The notes beneath the pieces were generated by a model, which ran no database searches, was not told the DNA's origin, and worked only from the letters and a program-made list of their open reading frames with translations. Below, one piece after another: positions 1 to 8,841 of a stretch of 10,000 bases of DNA (positions are counted from its first letter, which is position 1; every line of letters begins with the position of its first letter). The stretch comes from Bacillus sp. Y1 (GTDB lineage: Bacteria; Bacillota; Bacilli; Bacillales; Cytobacillaceae). The translations under genes and the position numbers were made by a program. Where the stretch lies: assembly GCF_003586445.1 (NCBI RefSeq), contig NZ_CP030028.1, positions 1 to 10,000 of the forward strand, given 5' to 3'.

Positions 1-1017
1 ATGCTCAATCCGAAATATACTTTTGATACATTTGTTATTGGTTCTGGGAACCGATTTGCACATGCTGCTTCACTAGCAGTCGCTGAAGCACCAGCTAAAG
101 CATATAATCCCCTTTTTATATACGGGGGCGTAGGTTTAGGAAAAACCCACCTTATGCATGCGATTGGGCATTACGTGCAGGATCATAACCCATCAGCAAA
201 GGTTGTTTATTTATCTTCTGAAAAATTTACGAATGAGTTCATTAACTCAATTCGAGACAATAAAGCAGTTGATTTTAGAAATAAGTATCGCAATGTAGAT
301 GTCCTTCTTATTGATGATATTCAGTTTCTTGCTGGAAAAGAACAAACTCAAGAGGAATTTTTCCATACGTTTAATACGCTTCATGAGGAAAGTAAACAAA
401 TCGTTATATCCAGTGACCGTCCGCCGAAGGAAATTCCGACGCTTGAAGATCGACTCCGTTCACGATTTGAATGGGGATTAATCACAGACATCACACCACC
501 AGATTTAGAAACAAGGATTGCCATCCTTCGTAAAAAGGCAAAGGCTGAGGGATTAGATATCCCTAACGAAGTCATGCTATATATAGCAAATCAAATTGAT
601 TCCAATATTAGAGAGCTAGAAGGTGCATTAATTCGTGTAGTTGCCTACTCTTCTCTAATAAATAAAGATATTAATGCTGATTTAGCTGCGGAAGCTTTGA
701 AAGATATTATTCCAAGTTCCAAGCCACGAGTCATTACGATTCATGAGATTCAACGAGTCGTTGGAGAGCACTTTAATGTGAAGCTTGAGGATTTTAAAGC
801 AAAGAAACGGACGAAATCTGTTGCTTTTCCTAGGCAAATTGCTATGTATTTATCAAGAGAATTAACCGACTTTTCCCTTCCGAAAATTGGTGAAGAGTTC
901 GGAGGTCGCGATCACACGACAGTTATTCATGCTCACGAGAAAATTTCAAAGCTTATTCAAACAGATGCTCAGTTCCAAAAACAATTGAATGAGATTAATG
1001 AGCTTTTGAAAATTTAA
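1..1017 (+). CDS. dnaA: Chromosomal replication initiator protein DnaA (5'-truncated by window edge)
   Basis: DnaA is the AAA+ ATPase that binds DnaA boxes and melts oriC. The 338 visible codons lack about 109 N-terminal residues (domains I-II), judging from motif positions in B. subtilis DnaA (446 aa, recalled). The ATG at position 1 is therefore an internal Met, not the start. Seen motifs, in local numbering: Walker A GGVGLGKT at 42-49, Walker B VLLIDD at 101-106, the box VII arginine finger R155 in LRSRFEWGL, and the sensor II arginine R204 in NIRELEGAL. The C-terminal domain IV carries the DNA-binding signature GGRDHTTV at 301-308, in the helix-turn-helix that reads the box. All catalytic and binding residues look intact. 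The gene ends at TAA 1015-1017, directly beside the origin it acts on, and is normally cotranscribed with dnaN. Identity is essentially certain. Confidence 0.99.
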   Translation: MLNPKYTFDTFVIGSGNRFAHAASLAVAEAPAKAYNPLFIYGGVGLGKTHLMHAIGHYVQDHNPSAKVVYLSSEKFTNEFINSIRDNKAVDFRNKYRNVDVLLIDDIQFLAGKEQTQEEFFHTFNTLHEESKQIVISSDRPPKEIPTLEDRLRSRFEWGLITDITPPDLETRIAILRKKAKAEGLDIPNEVMLYIANQIDSNIRELEGALIRVVAYSSLINKDINADLAAEALKDIIPSSKPRVITIHEIQRVVGEHFNVKLEDFKAKKRTKSVAFPRQIAMYLSRELTDFSLPKIGEEFGGRDHTTVIHAHEKISKLIQTDAQFQKQLNEINELLKI

Positions 1018-1020
1018 TAC

Positions 1021-1029
1021 TGTGTATAA
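1021..1029 (-). promoter_or_regulatory. DnaA box (TTATACACA on the minus strand)
   Basis: The plus strand reads TGTGTATAA, so the minus strand reads TTATACACA, an exact match to the relaxed consensus TTATNCACA. It begins four bases after the dnaA stop codon and is the box furthest from the unwinding element. Confidence 0.75.
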
Positions 1030-1051
1030 CTTTCACTTGTTTACTCACAGT

Positions 1052-1060
1052 CTGTCCACA
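1052..1060 (+). promoter_or_regulatory. Degenerate DnaA box (CTGTCCACA)
   Basis: Two mismatches from TTATCCACA, but it keeps the CCACA core. It abuts the opposite-facing box at 1061-1069, and the two share a perfect 12-bp palindrome, TCCACATGTGGA, at 1055-1066. The back-to-back arrangement makes it more credible than the 9-mer alone. Confidence 0.55.
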
Positions 1061-1069
1061 TGTGGATAG
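1061..1069 (-). promoter_or_regulatory. DnaA box (CTATCCACA on the minus strand)
   Basis: The plus strand reads TGTGGATAG; its complement differs from TTATCCACA only at the first base. It faces away from the box at 1052-1060 with no gap. Confidence 0.75.
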
Positions 1070-1095
1070 GCTGTATTTCCTTTCACTCAAAGGAG

Positions 1096-1104
1096 TTATC
1101 CACA
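1096..1104 (+). promoter_or_regulatory. Consensus DnaA box (TTATCCACA) of the unwinding system
   Basis: Exact match to the consensus DnaA box. It faces the trio array and AT-rich element 13 bp downstream, the position and orientation of the box that loads the DnaA filament in the B. subtilis basal unwinding system. Confidence 0.9.
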
Positions 1105-1112
1105 TACTCACA
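1104..1112 (+). promoter_or_regulatory. Strongly diverged second DnaA box of the unwinding system
   Basis: By position this 9-mer (ATACTCACA) corresponds to the trio-proximal box that in B. subtilis (recalled) reads roughly AAATCCACA. Here it has three mismatches from TTATCCACA, although the CACA end and the spacing to the GC clamp are kept. It is called from position rather than from similarity. Confidence 0.45.
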
Positions 1113-1117
1113 GGCCC

Positions 1118-1135
1118 TACTATTACTTCTACTAT
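1118..1135 (+). promoter_or_regulatory. DnaA-trio array
   Basis: Six in-phase triplets, TAC TAT TAC TTC TAC TAT, directly follow the GC-rich segment AGGCCC. In B. subtilis, repeated trinucleotides of this form (3'-GAT-5' on the complementary strand) let a DnaA filament grip one strand and melt the origin. Five of the six triplets follow the TAY pattern and the fourth is TTC. Position, phase and neighbours all match the known element. Confidence 0.88.
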
Positions 1136-1164
1136 TTTTTTATAATAAAAAATATATAAATAAA
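1136..1164 (+). promoter_or_regulatory. AT-rich duplex unwinding element
   Basis: Twenty-nine bases without a single G or C follow the trio array. They include an inverted repeat of TTTTTTA (1136-1142) and TAAAAAA (1146-1152), then an alternating AT run. This is the expected first-melting site for helicase loading. The inverted repeat could alternatively weakly terminate dnaA transcripts, but it has no GC stem. Confidence 0.8.
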
Positions 1165-1183
1165 CCTGATATTCCATTCATAC

Positions 1184-1190
1184 GGGGGGA
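1184..1190 (+). promoter_or_regulatory. Unusual all-G ribosome binding site for dnaN
   Basis: The only purine-rich stretch before the dnaN ATG is GGGGGGA, eight bases upstream of the start. It is a poor match to AAGGAGGTGA and would rely on partial pairing. The start itself is secure because the protein matches the family end to end. Confidence 0.6.
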
Positions 1191-1198
1191 CTTTTTTT

Positions 1199-2335
1199 AT
1201 GCGTTTTATTATCCAAAGGGACCGTTTAGTTCAAAGTGTTCAGGATGTTATGAAAGCAGTAACTAGCCGAACAACTATCCCAATCTTAACCGGTATAAAA
1301 ATGGTTGTAACTGAAGATGGTGTTACATTAACTGGTAGTGACTCAGACATTTCCATAGAATCATTTATACCTAAAGAAGAAGCTGGTGATGAGCTTGTCG
1401 AAATCAAACAAACAGGTTCAATTGTTCTTCAAGCAAAGTTTTTCAGTGAAATCGTAAAGAAATTACCTACAGATACAGTTGAAATAGATGTTCAAAATCA
1501 TTTTCAAACCGTTATTCGTTCAGGTAAATCTGAATTTAATTTGAATGGTCTTGATGCTGAAGAGTATCCGCACTTACCACAAATTGAAGAACAAAATGCT
1601 TTTAAGATCCGTACAGACCTCTTAAAAGTCCTTATTCGTCAAACGGTTTTTGCAGTGTCCACCTCAGAAACACGCCCGGTGTTGACAGGTGTAAACTGGA
1701 AGGTCGAAAACGGAGAGTTGATCTGTATTGCAACAGATAGTCACAGATTGGCTTTAAGAAAAGCGAAGGTCGATATTGAGAACGACATAATTTACAATGT
1801 AGTTATTCCAGGGAAAAGTTTAAATGAATTGAGTAAAATTCTAGATGATACAAATGACCTAGTTGATATCGTCATAACAGAAAACCAAGTGTTATTTAAA
1901 GCTAAGCATTTATTGTTTTTCTCAAGATTGCTTGAAGGAAACTATCCTGATACCACTCGGTTGATTCCGTCAGAAAGTAAGACGGAAGTAACCGTTAATA
2001 CGAAAGAGTTCTTACAATCCATTGATCGTGCTTCCTTGTTAGCAAGAGAAGGACGAAACAACGTAGTTAAATTTTCAACCATTGAAGAAAAAGTGATAGA
2101 GGTGTCCTCTAATACACCAGAAATCGGAAAAGTAGTTGAAGAGCTGCAAGCCCAAGAGATTACTGGTGAAGAGTTGAAAATATCTTTTAGTGCAAAATAT
2201 GTAATGGACGCATTAAAAGCTTTAGAAGGACAAGAAATAAAAATTAGTTTTACAGGGGCAATGAGGCCGTTTATTATCCAACCTTTGAATGACGATTCTA
2301 TTCTGCAATTGATTCTACCTGTAAGAACGTATTAA
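1199..2335 (+). CDS. dnaN: DNA polymerase III beta subunit (sliding clamp)
   Basis: DnaN dimerises into a ring that encircles DNA and tethers replicative and repair polymerases; RecF, mismatch-repair proteins and initiation regulators also meet at the clamp. The 378-aa product equals the recalled B. subtilis length and shows three successive domains of about 125 residues (roughly 1-125, 128-250, 253-378). Typical features are the start MRFIIQRDRLVQSV, the YPHLP motif at 123-127 just before the first domain junction, and the C-terminal ILPVRTY that lines the partner-binding pocket. There is no truncation or frameshift. The ATG at 1199 is the family start, though its Shine-Dalgarno is weak. The gene lies directly downstream of oriC, is probably cotranscribed with dnaA, and ends just before a terminator-like hairpin. 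Confidence 0.99.
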   Translation: MRFIIQRDRLVQSVQDVMKAVTSRTTIPILTGIKMVVTEDGVTLTGSDSDISIESFIPKEEAGDELVEIKQTGSIVLQAKFFSEIVKKLPTDTVEIDVQNHFQTVIRSGKSEFNLNGLDAEEYPHLPQIEEQNAFKIRTDLLKVLIRQTVFAVSTSETRPVLTGVNWKVENGELICIATDSHRLALRKAKVDIENDIIYNVVIPGKSLNELSKILDDTNDLVDIVITENQVLFKAKHLLFFSRLLEGNYPDTTRLIPSESKTEVTVNTKEFLQSIDRASLLAREGRNNVVKFSTIEEKVIEVSSNTPEIGKVVEELQAQEITGEELKISFSAKYVMDALKALEGQEIKISFTGAMRPFIIQPLNDDSILQLILPVRTY

Positions 2336-2339
2336 GAAT

Positions 2340-2372
2340 AAGCTGCCAGGTCTCTCTGGTGGCTTTTCGTTT
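2340..2372 (+). terminator. Probable rho-independent terminator after dnaN
   Basis: A 10-bp stem pairs 2340-2349 with 2356-2365 across a 6-base loop and contains two G-T wobbles. It starts five bases after the dnaN stop. The tail is TTCGTTT, an interrupted and rather poor T tract, so readthrough into yaaA is likely. Confidence 0.6.
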
Positions 2373-2378
2373 AACCCT

Positions 2379-2407
2379 TTGTATCCCAATCAAATATTTA
2401 GTAAAAT
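2379..2407 (+). promoter_or_regulatory. Possible sigma-A promoter for yaaA-recF-remB
   Basis: A -35-like TTGTAT (2379-2384, 3/6 to TTGACA) and a -10-like TAAAAT (2402-2407, 5/6 to TATAAT) are separated by exactly 17 bp. They sit just after the dnaN terminator and about 60 bp before yaaA. Placement is sensible, but the -35 is weak and such matches are common in AT-rich DNA. Confidence 0.4.
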
Positions 2408-2428
2408 AAAGAGTAGACACAAAAAACG

Positions 2429-2449
2429 CTCGTCATGAAAAATTACGAG
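2429..2449 (+). repeat. Small inverted repeat in the yaaA leader
   Basis: CTCGTCAT (2429-2436) pairs with ATTACGAG (2442-2449) across a GAAAA loop, with one internal mismatch. There is no T tract, so it is not a terminator. It would lie in the 5' leader of yaaA if the promoter at 2379-2407 is real. Confidence 0.45.
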
Positions 2450-2465
2450 AAATGAGTGAGGCTAT

Positions 2466-2678
2466 TTGAGAGAAGAAGTGAAAATTGACACAGAGTATAT
2501 TACGTTAGGTCAATTTTTAAAGCTAGCAGGTGTTATAGATACCGGAGGAATGGCAAAGTGGTTCCTGGGTGAATATGAAATATTTGTCAATAGTGAGCAA
2601 GATCAAAGGAGAGGTCGAAAGCTTAGAGCTGGAGATGTTGTTGAAATTCCTACCATCGGTTCATACATTGTCATGTAA
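2466..2678 (+). CDS. yaaA: YaaA, small S4-domain RNA-binding protein
   Basis: A 70-aa protein consisting almost entirely of one S4 RNA-binding domain, about residues 12-62. It contains ITLGQFLKLAG, GGMAKWFL and RRGRKLRAGDVVEI, where the basic loop contacts RNA. It matches the yaaA product conserved between dnaN and recF in Bacillus (about 71 aa), which has been linked to ribosome assembly; it is not the E. coli peroxide-stress protein also named YaaA. The TTG at 2466 is chosen as start because it gives the family N-terminal length (seven residues before DTE) and has a GTGAGG Shine-Dalgarno four bases upstream. An in-frame GTG at 2478 would cut the N-terminus short and has a poorer upstream site. 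Role in RNA binding is known for the domain; the exact target cannot be read here. Confidence 0.93.
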   Translation: MREEVKIDTEYITLGQFLKLAGVIDTGGMAKWFLGEYEIFVNSEQDQRRGRKLRAGDVVEIPTIGSYIVM

Positions 2679-2682
2679 AAGG

Positions 2683-2717
2683 AAGCAGGCTTCGACAAAT
2701 GTGTTGAAGTCTCGCTT
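2683..2717 (+). repeat. Long imperfect hairpin between yaaA and recF
   Basis: Positions 2687-2697 pair with 2702-2712 over 11 bp (two wobbles) around an AATG loop. After a bulged C at 2713 the stem continues for four more pairs (2683-2686 with 2714-2717). It fills most of the 68-bp spacer. It is followed by ACTGTATAGGG, not a T tract, so a standard terminator is unlikely. It may be an RNA processing or stabilising element; that is inference. Confidence 0.6.
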
Positions 2718-2730
2718 ACTGTATAGGGAT

Positions 2731-2739
2731 AAAGGATGT
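2731..2739 (+). promoter_or_regulatory. Ribosome binding site that sets the recF start
   Basis: AAAGGATGT matches AAAGGAGGT at eight of nine positions. It lies seven bases before the ATG at 2747 but only one base before the in-frame TTG at 2741, so it supports the ATG. Confidence 0.8.
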
Positions 2740-2746
2740 TTTGAAT

Positions 2747-3865
2747 ATGTATATTGAGCATTTAGGGTTAAAAAATTATCGGAATTACGAAGATTTGATT
2801 ATTAATTTTGAAAACAAGGTTAATGTCATCTTAGGTGAAAATGCTCAAGGGAAAACAAATGTCATGGAATCCATCTACGTATTAGCCATGGCTAAATCTC
2901 ATCGAACCTCTAATGATAAAGAACTTATTCGCTGGGATGAAGAATATGCTACAATAGAGGGACGGGTAAAAAAAAGTCACGGACCTCTCCCGATGCAGCT
3001 GATTATTTCTAAAAAAGGAAAAAAGGCAAAATGCAATCATCTTGAGCAGCAAAAATTAAGTCAGTATGTAGGGAATATGAATGTGGTTATGTTTGCGCCT
3101 GAGGATCTTACCCTTGTTAAGGGAAGTCCGCAGGTTAGAAGGCGATTTATCGATATGGAGATTGGACAAGTATCCCCAATTTACCTTCATGAAATGGGTC
3201 AATATCAGAAAATTCTTCAGCAAAGAAACCATTATTTAAAAATGTTGCAGATTAAAAAGCAATCAGACCAAACGATGCTCGATATTTTAACGGAGCAATT
3301 TATTGACAAGGCTGTTCGTATCGTAGCCAAACGTTATGAATTCCTCCGAATGCTTCAAAAATGGGCCATTCCTATTCATAGTGGAATTTCTAGAGGACTA
3401 GAAACGTTAAAGATTGAGTATAAACCTTCTGTTGATGTATCAGAAGAGCAAGATTTGTCGAAAATGGTAGAAGTATTCACTCATAAATTTGATAAAATAA
3501 AAACAAGAGAGATCGAACGGGGAACAACACTGTTTGGCCCTCATCGCGATGATATGCTCTTTTTTGTAAATGGACGTGACGTACAAACGTTTGGTTCTCA
3601 AGGCCAGCAACGGACAACTGCATTATCCGTTAAGCTAGCAGAAATTGAACTTATTCATTCGGAGATTGGGGAATACCCTATTTTACTATTAGATGATGTT
3701 CTTTCAGAGCTGGATGATTATCGCCAATCTCACTTGTTAAACACCATTCAGGGTAAGGTACAAACATTTGTGACAACAACAAATGTAGATGGAATTGACC
3801 ATCAAACACTTAAAGAAGCGTCAACCTTTACCGTTGATAGTGGGACGATTAAACAAATCTTATGA
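2747..3865 (+). CDS. recF: DNA replication and repair protein RecF
   Basis: RecF is an SMC-like ABC ATPase that binds DNA at single-strand gaps and, with RecO and RecR, helps load RecA at stalled forks. The 372-aa product (about 370 in B. subtilis) has Walker A GENAQGKT at 30-37, an ABC signature region GSQGQQRT at 283-290 and Walker B ILLLDD at 312-317 followed by [15 protein letters not shown], a typical RecF segment, precedes the signature. An in-frame TTG at 2741 would add two residues, but the Shine-Dalgarno at 2731-2739 is too close to it. Starting at ATG 2747 gives MYIEHL, which matches the family N-terminus. The stop TGA (3863-3865) overlaps the remB ribosome binding site, so the two genes are probably translated from one message. 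Codons and motifs are intact. Confidence 0.98.
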   Translation: MYIEHLGLKNYRNYEDLIINFENKVNVILGENAQGKTNVMESIYVLAMAKSHRTSNDKELIRWDEEYATIEGRVKKSHGPLPMQLIISKKGKKAKCNHLEQQKLSQYVGNMNVVMFAPEDLTLVKGSPQVRRRFIDMEIGQVSPIYLHEMGQYQKILQQRNHYLKMLQIKKQSDQTMLDILTEQFIDKAVRIVAKRYEFLRMLQKWAIPIHSGISRGLETLKIEYKPSVDVSEEQDLSKMVEVFTHKFDKIKTREIERGTTLFGPHRDDMLFFVNGRDVQTFGSQGQQRTTALSVKLAEIELIHSEIGEYPILLLDDVLSELDDYRQSHLLNTIQGKVQTFVTTTNVDGIDHQTLKEASTFTVDSGTIKQIL

Positions 3866-3874
3866 GGTGGTCTT

Positions 3875-4099
3875 ATGTATGTTCATATTGGAGAAGAGAC
3901 ATTGGTTCGAGCAATCGATATCGTTGCTATCATAAGTAAAGAAAGTGTCGTCTCATCATCACAAATGAATGAGTTTTTAATGCATGATCGTTTAGTGGTT
4001 GTGGATCTTTCAAAAGGTGGATATAAATCTATCGTGATTACAAAAGACAAAATCTATTATTCACCGTTATCATCTGGAACATTAAAAAAACGCTCTTAA
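3875..4099 (+). CDS. remB: RemB (YaaB), DUF370-family small regulator
   Basis: A 74-aa protein resembling YaaB/RemB, which sits between recF and gyrB across Bacillus. It starts MYVHIGEE and keeps the conserved C-terminal segment IYYSPLSSGTLKKRS; the B. subtilis form is slightly longer at the C-terminus (about 81 aa, recalled). RemB and its paralogue family RemA are DUF370 proteins. In B. subtilis, RemA activates biofilm-matrix genes by binding DNA, and RemB acts in the same process. The ATG has a strong site GAGGTGG (3864-3870) four bases upstream that overlaps the recF stop, implying coupled expression. No membrane segment or signal peptide is visible. Family identity is firm; the target genes in this organism are unknown. 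Confidence 0.9.
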   Translation: MYVHIGEETLVRAIDIVAIISKESVVSSSQMNEFLMHDRLVVVDLSKGGYKSIVITKDKIYYSPLSSGTLKKRS

Positions 4100-4107
4100 T
4101 AATATGC

Positions 4108-6148
<2,041 letters not shown>

Positions 6149-6186
6149 AAAAGGGTAGAGGGTAACCACTATCCTCCTTTTCTTTT
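6149..6186 (+). terminator. Probable terminator or attenuator between gyrB and gyrA
   Basis: Right after the gyrB stop, AAAAGG (6149-6154) can pair with CCTTTT (6176-6181). Inside that stem, GTAG (6155-6158) pairs with CTAT (6169-6172), leaving a three-base bulge, and GG-CC closes a small loop. The T-rich tail is TTTTCTTTT (6178-6186). The stem is irregular, so partial readthrough into gyrA is likely. Confidence 0.5.
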
Positions 6187-6220
6187 CATAGAAGGCTTAC
6201 AAAGGATCATCATTAGCTTT

Positions 6221-6229
6221 AAAGGAGGT
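6221..6229 (+). promoter_or_regulatory. Near-perfect ribosome binding site that sets the gyrA TTG start
   Basis: AAAGGAGGT is complementary to the 3' end of 16S rRNA over nine bases and lies seven bases before TTG 6237. It makes the non-ATG start secure and should offset the weaker start codon. Confidence 0.9.
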
Positions 6230-6236
6230 ACACACG

Positions 6237-8753
6237 TTGGCTGAAACACCAAATTCACAAATTAAAGAAATAAATATAAGCCAAGAAATGAAGACTTCAT
6301 TCCTAGACTATGCGATGAGCGTAATCGTCTCCCGTGCTTTGCCAGATGTTAGAGATGGATTAAAGCCTGTTCACCGTCGTATTCTATATGCCATGCATGA
6401 CCTTGGAATGCATTCTGACAAGCCATATAAAAAGTCTGCTCGTATTGTTGGGGATGTAATTGGTAAATACCATCCACATGGAGACTCAGCCGTGTATGAA
6501 ACAATGGTACGTATGGCTCAGGATTTTAACTATCGTTACATGCTTGTTGATGGCCATGGAAACTTTGGATCTGTTGATGGAGATTCAGCGGCAGCCATGC
6601 GTTATACAGAATCAAGAATGTCAAAAATCTCAATGGAACTGTTGCGAGATATAAATAAAGACACGATTGATTACCAAGACAACTATGATGGAGAAGAAAA
6701 GGAGCCGGTTGTTCTACCTGCTCGATTCCCGAATCTTCTTGTCAATGGAACAACAGGGATTGCAGTTGGAATGGCAACGAATATTCCCCCGCACCAACTG
6801 GGTGAAGTCATTGATGGTGTGTTAGCTGTAAGTAAAGACCCTGAGATCACGACTGGAGAGCTCATGGAGATCATTCCTGGTCCCGATTTTCCAACTGGAG
6901 GATTAATACTAGGCCGAAGCGGGATCCGAAAGGCTTACGAAACAGGCAGAGGTTCCATTACATTACGAGCAAAGGTTGTTATTGAACAAAAAGCAAATGG
7001 CAAGGAAGTTATCATTGTTAATGAAATTCCATACCAGGTAAACAAGGCAAAGCTTATTGAGAAAATTGCAGAGCTAGCTCGTGAGAAAAAAATTGATGGT
7101 ATCACAGACCTTCGTGATGAATCAGATCGAAATGGTATGCGTATTGTTATTGAGGTTCGTAAGGATGCGAATGCCAATGTATTGTTGAATAATCTTTACA
7201 AACAAACGGCTCTACAAACTAGCTTTGGGATTAACACATTAGCTTTAGTTAATGGTCAACCTAAAGTTTTAAACTTAAAGCAGTGTTTAGTGTACTACCT
7301 AGATCACCAAAAAGTAGTCATTCGTAGAAGAACAGAATTTGAGTTACGAAAAGCAGAAGCACGAGCTCATATTTTAGATGGTTTACGAATTGCGCTAGAT
7401 CATTTAGATGCGGTTATTAGCTTAATTCGTGCTTCACAAACAACAGATATTGCACGTGAGGGGTTAATGACTACCTTCCAGCTTTCTGAAAAGCAAGCAC
7501 AGGCAATTTTAGATATGCGATTACAGCGTTTAACAGGTTTAGAACGTGAAAAAATCGAGGAAGAGTATCAAAACCTTGTGAAGTTAATTGCAGAGCTAAA
7601 GGAAATTTTAGCTAATGAAGAGAAGGTTCTTGAAATCATAAGAGAAGAACTATCTGAAATTAAAGAACGCTTCAATGATAACCGTCGTACAGAAATTGTG
7701 ACAGGTGGAGTGGAAAACATTGAAGATGAGGATTTAATTCCGGTTGAGAACATCGTTATCTCATTAACTCATAACGGATATATCAAACGTCTTCCGGTTT
7801 CAACCTATCGTGCCCAGAAGCGTGGAGGTCGTGGAATACAAGGAATGGGTACGAATGAAGATGATTTCGTTGAACATCTTGTGACAACGTCTACTCACGA
7901 TACAATTCTTTTCTTTACAAACAAGGGGAAAGTGTATCGATCAAAAGGGTATGAAATTCCTGAATTCTCAAGAACAGCAAAAGGAATTCCAATCATCAAT
8001 CTACTTGAAGTGGATAAAGGAGAATGGGTGAATGCCATTATTCCTGTTTCAGAGTTTGTGGATGACTGGTTCTTGTTCTTTACTACAAAAGAGGGTATTT
8101 CTAAGCGTTCTCCACTGACATCGTTTGCGAATATTCGAAACAATGGTTTAATTGCCTTAAACTTACGTGAGGAAGATGAATTGATCTCTGTTCGTCTTAC
8201 AGATGGCAGTAAAGAAATTATTATTGGAACGAAGAACGGGTTACTTATTCGTTTCCCTGAAACAGATGTTCGTTCTATGGGACGTACTGCAACAGGAGTT
8301 AAAGGAATTAACATTGATGAAACAGATGAAGTTGTTGGAATGGAAGTACTTGAAGAGAATACAGAGATATTAATTGTTACAAAGAATGGGTACGGTAAAC
8401 GTACGCCTGCTGAAGAATATAGAATTCAAGGGCGCGGTGGTAAAGGAATCAAAACATGTAACATTACAGATAAAAACGGAAGCCTAGTTGCGATGAAGGC
8501 TGTAACAGGTGAAGAAGATGTAATGTTAATTACTACAGGCGGAGTCTTAATCCGTATGGCGGTTAGTGATATCTCAACAATGGGACGAAATACTCAAGGT
8601 GTGAGATTGATCAGATTGAATGAATCAGAAGAAGAATTCGTAGCAACTGTAGCGATGGTTGAAAAGGAAGAAGAAAAAGAGGAAGAAAAAGAGGAAGTCA
8701 TCGTTGGTGAAGAAGAAGAGTCAAAGGACTTTGAACCAGGGGATGAAGAATAA
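6237..8753 (+). CDS. gyrA: DNA gyrase subunit A
   Basis: GyrA cuts and rejoins both strands through a tyrosine-DNA link and wraps DNA with its C-terminal pinwheel. It is 838 aa against about 821 in B. subtilis; the difference is mainly an acidic tail. The TTG start follows a near-ideal ribosome binding site and gives [18 protein letters not shown], matching the family. The winged-helix region has the catalytic Tyr in AMRYTE (Y123). The quinolone-determining segment GDSAVYE carries wild-type S84 and E88. The GyrA box needed for DNA wrapping is QKRGGRG at 527-533, at the start of the six-bladed domain; a related QGRGGKG lies at 731-737. From about residue 809 the protein ends in a Glu/Lys-rich tail. 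A strong terminator follows. No frameshift or missing residue is seen. Confidence 0.99.
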   Translation: MAETPNSQIKEINISQEMKTSFLDYAMSVIVSRALPDVRDGLKPVHRRILYAMHDLGMHSDKPYKKSARIVGDVIGKYHPHGDSAVYETMVRMAQDFNYRYMLVDGHGNFGSVDGDSAAAMRYTESRMSKISMELLRDINKDTIDYQDNYDGEEKEPVVLPARFPNLLVNGTTGIAVGMATNIPPHQLGEVIDGVLAVSKDPEITTGELMEIIPGPDFPTGGLILGRSGIRKAYETGRGSITLRAKVVIEQKANGKEVIIVNEIPYQVNKAKLIEKIAELAREKKIDGITDLRDESDRNGMRIVIEVRKDANANVLLNNLYKQTALQTSFGINTLALVNGQPKVLNLKQCLVYYLDHQKVVIRRRTEFELRKAEARAHILDGLRIALDHLDAVISLIRASQTTDIAREGLMTTFQLSEKQAQAILDMRLQRLTGLEREKIEEEYQNLVKLIAELKEILANEEKVLEIIREELSEIKERFNDNRRTEIVTGGVENIEDEDLIPVENIVISLTHNGYIKRLPVSTYRAQKRGGRGIQGMGTNEDDFVEHLVTTSTHDTILFFTNKGKVYRSKGYEIPEFSRTAKGIPIINLLEVDKGEWVNAIIPVSEFVDDWFLFFTTKEGISKRSPLTSFANIRNNGLIALNLREEDELISVRLTDGSKEIIIGTKNGLLIRFPETDVRSMGRTATGVKGINIDETDEVVGMEVLEENTEILIVTKNGYGKRTPAEEYRIQGRGGKGIKTCNITDKNGSLVAMKAVTGEEDVMLITTGGVLIRMAVSDISTMGRNTQGVRLIRLNESEEEFVATVAMVEKEEEKEEEKEEVIVGEEEESKDFEPGDEE
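8670..8696 (+). repeat. 12-bp tandem repeat coding for the acidic GyrA tail
   Basis: The unit GAAGAAAAAGAG occurs twice in tandem (8670-8681, 8682-8693), followed by a partial third copy (GAA, 8694-8696). It encodes E-E-K-E repeats in frame. Polymerase slippage in this purine-rich stretch could change tail length in 4-residue steps without breaking the frame. Confidence 0.8.
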
Positions 8754-8756
8754 TTT

Positions 8757-8791
8757 GTAAGAGAGGGACATTATTATGTTCCTCTTTTTTT
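8757..8791 (+). terminator. Rho-independent terminator after gyrA
   Basis: A 10-bp stem pairs 8762-8771 with 8776-8785, with one G-T wobble and a 4-base loop (TATT). It is followed at once by an unbroken T run to 8791. This is the clearest terminator in the window and separates gyrA from the HD-GYP gene. Confidence 0.92.
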
Positions 8792-8841
8792 ATGAATTGG
8801 GTAAAATAGACTAAGAATATTATTACTAGAGGGTGTAATTA

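Larger units (their letters stand above)
1031..1113 (+). repeat. Pair of short direct repeats inside oriC
   Basis: TTTCACT occurs at 1031-1037 and 1081-1087. TACTCACAG occurs at 1042-1050 and 1105-1113. The two words come in the same order each time. In the second copy they are separated by 17 bases that include the perfect DnaA box. This may be a partial local duplication or a chance recurrence in a biased sequence; no function is known to me. Confidence 0.5.
1018..1198 (+). other. oriC: oriC unwinding region between dnaA and dnaN
   Basis: This spacer has the known Bacillus plan. A cluster of DnaA boxes (1021-1112) is followed by a short GC-rich segment (1112-1117), a DnaA-trio array (1118-1135) and an almost pure A/T stretch (1136-1164) that would melt first. 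The core from the GC segment through the trio array appears nearly identical to my memory of the B. subtilis sequence, which suggests strong selection. In B. subtilis the origin is bipartite, with a second box cluster upstream of dnaA; that part would lie left of this window and cannot be seen. That this spacer is the unwinding site is inference from the motifs and their order. Confidence 0.93.

Noticed and set aside
1..3. ATG at the first base as the start of dnaA
   Set aside because: It encodes an internal Met of the DnaA AAA+ domain. Walker A would fall at residue 42 instead of about 150, so domains I-II lie outside the window.
2691..2709. Possible Spo0A boxes (TTCGACA, with inverted TGTTGAA) in the yaaA-recF spacer
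   Set aside because: A 7-mer is expected about once per 10 kb on two strands. Exact copies of TGTCGAA also occur inside dnaN (1396-1402) and recF (near 3456), so the match carries little weight; RNA pairing explains the symmetry equally well.
2569..2757. 62-codon plus-strand frame overlapping yaaA and the recF start
   Set aside because: It overlaps the S4 coding frame and the yaaA-recF hairpin in another frame, with no family resemblance.
6484..6500. Quinolone-resistance changes in GyrA or GyrB
   Set aside because: GyrA has Ser84 and Glu88, and GyrB has Asp434, all the usual sensitive-type residues. Arg455 in GyrB, where E. coli has Lys447, is normal in Gram-positive relatives.
7895..8314. 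139-codon open frame on the minus strand inside gyrA
   Set aside because: It is antisense to a fully conserved part of gyrA, its product is Ser/Ile/Phe rich with no recognisable motif, and I see no ribosome binding site. It is a shadow frame.
8797..8823. Sigma-A promoter for the HD-GYP gene (TTGGGT and TATTAT)
   Set aside because: The spacing is only 15 bp and the -35 is weak. A promoter is expected after such a strong terminator, but I cannot place it with confidence.
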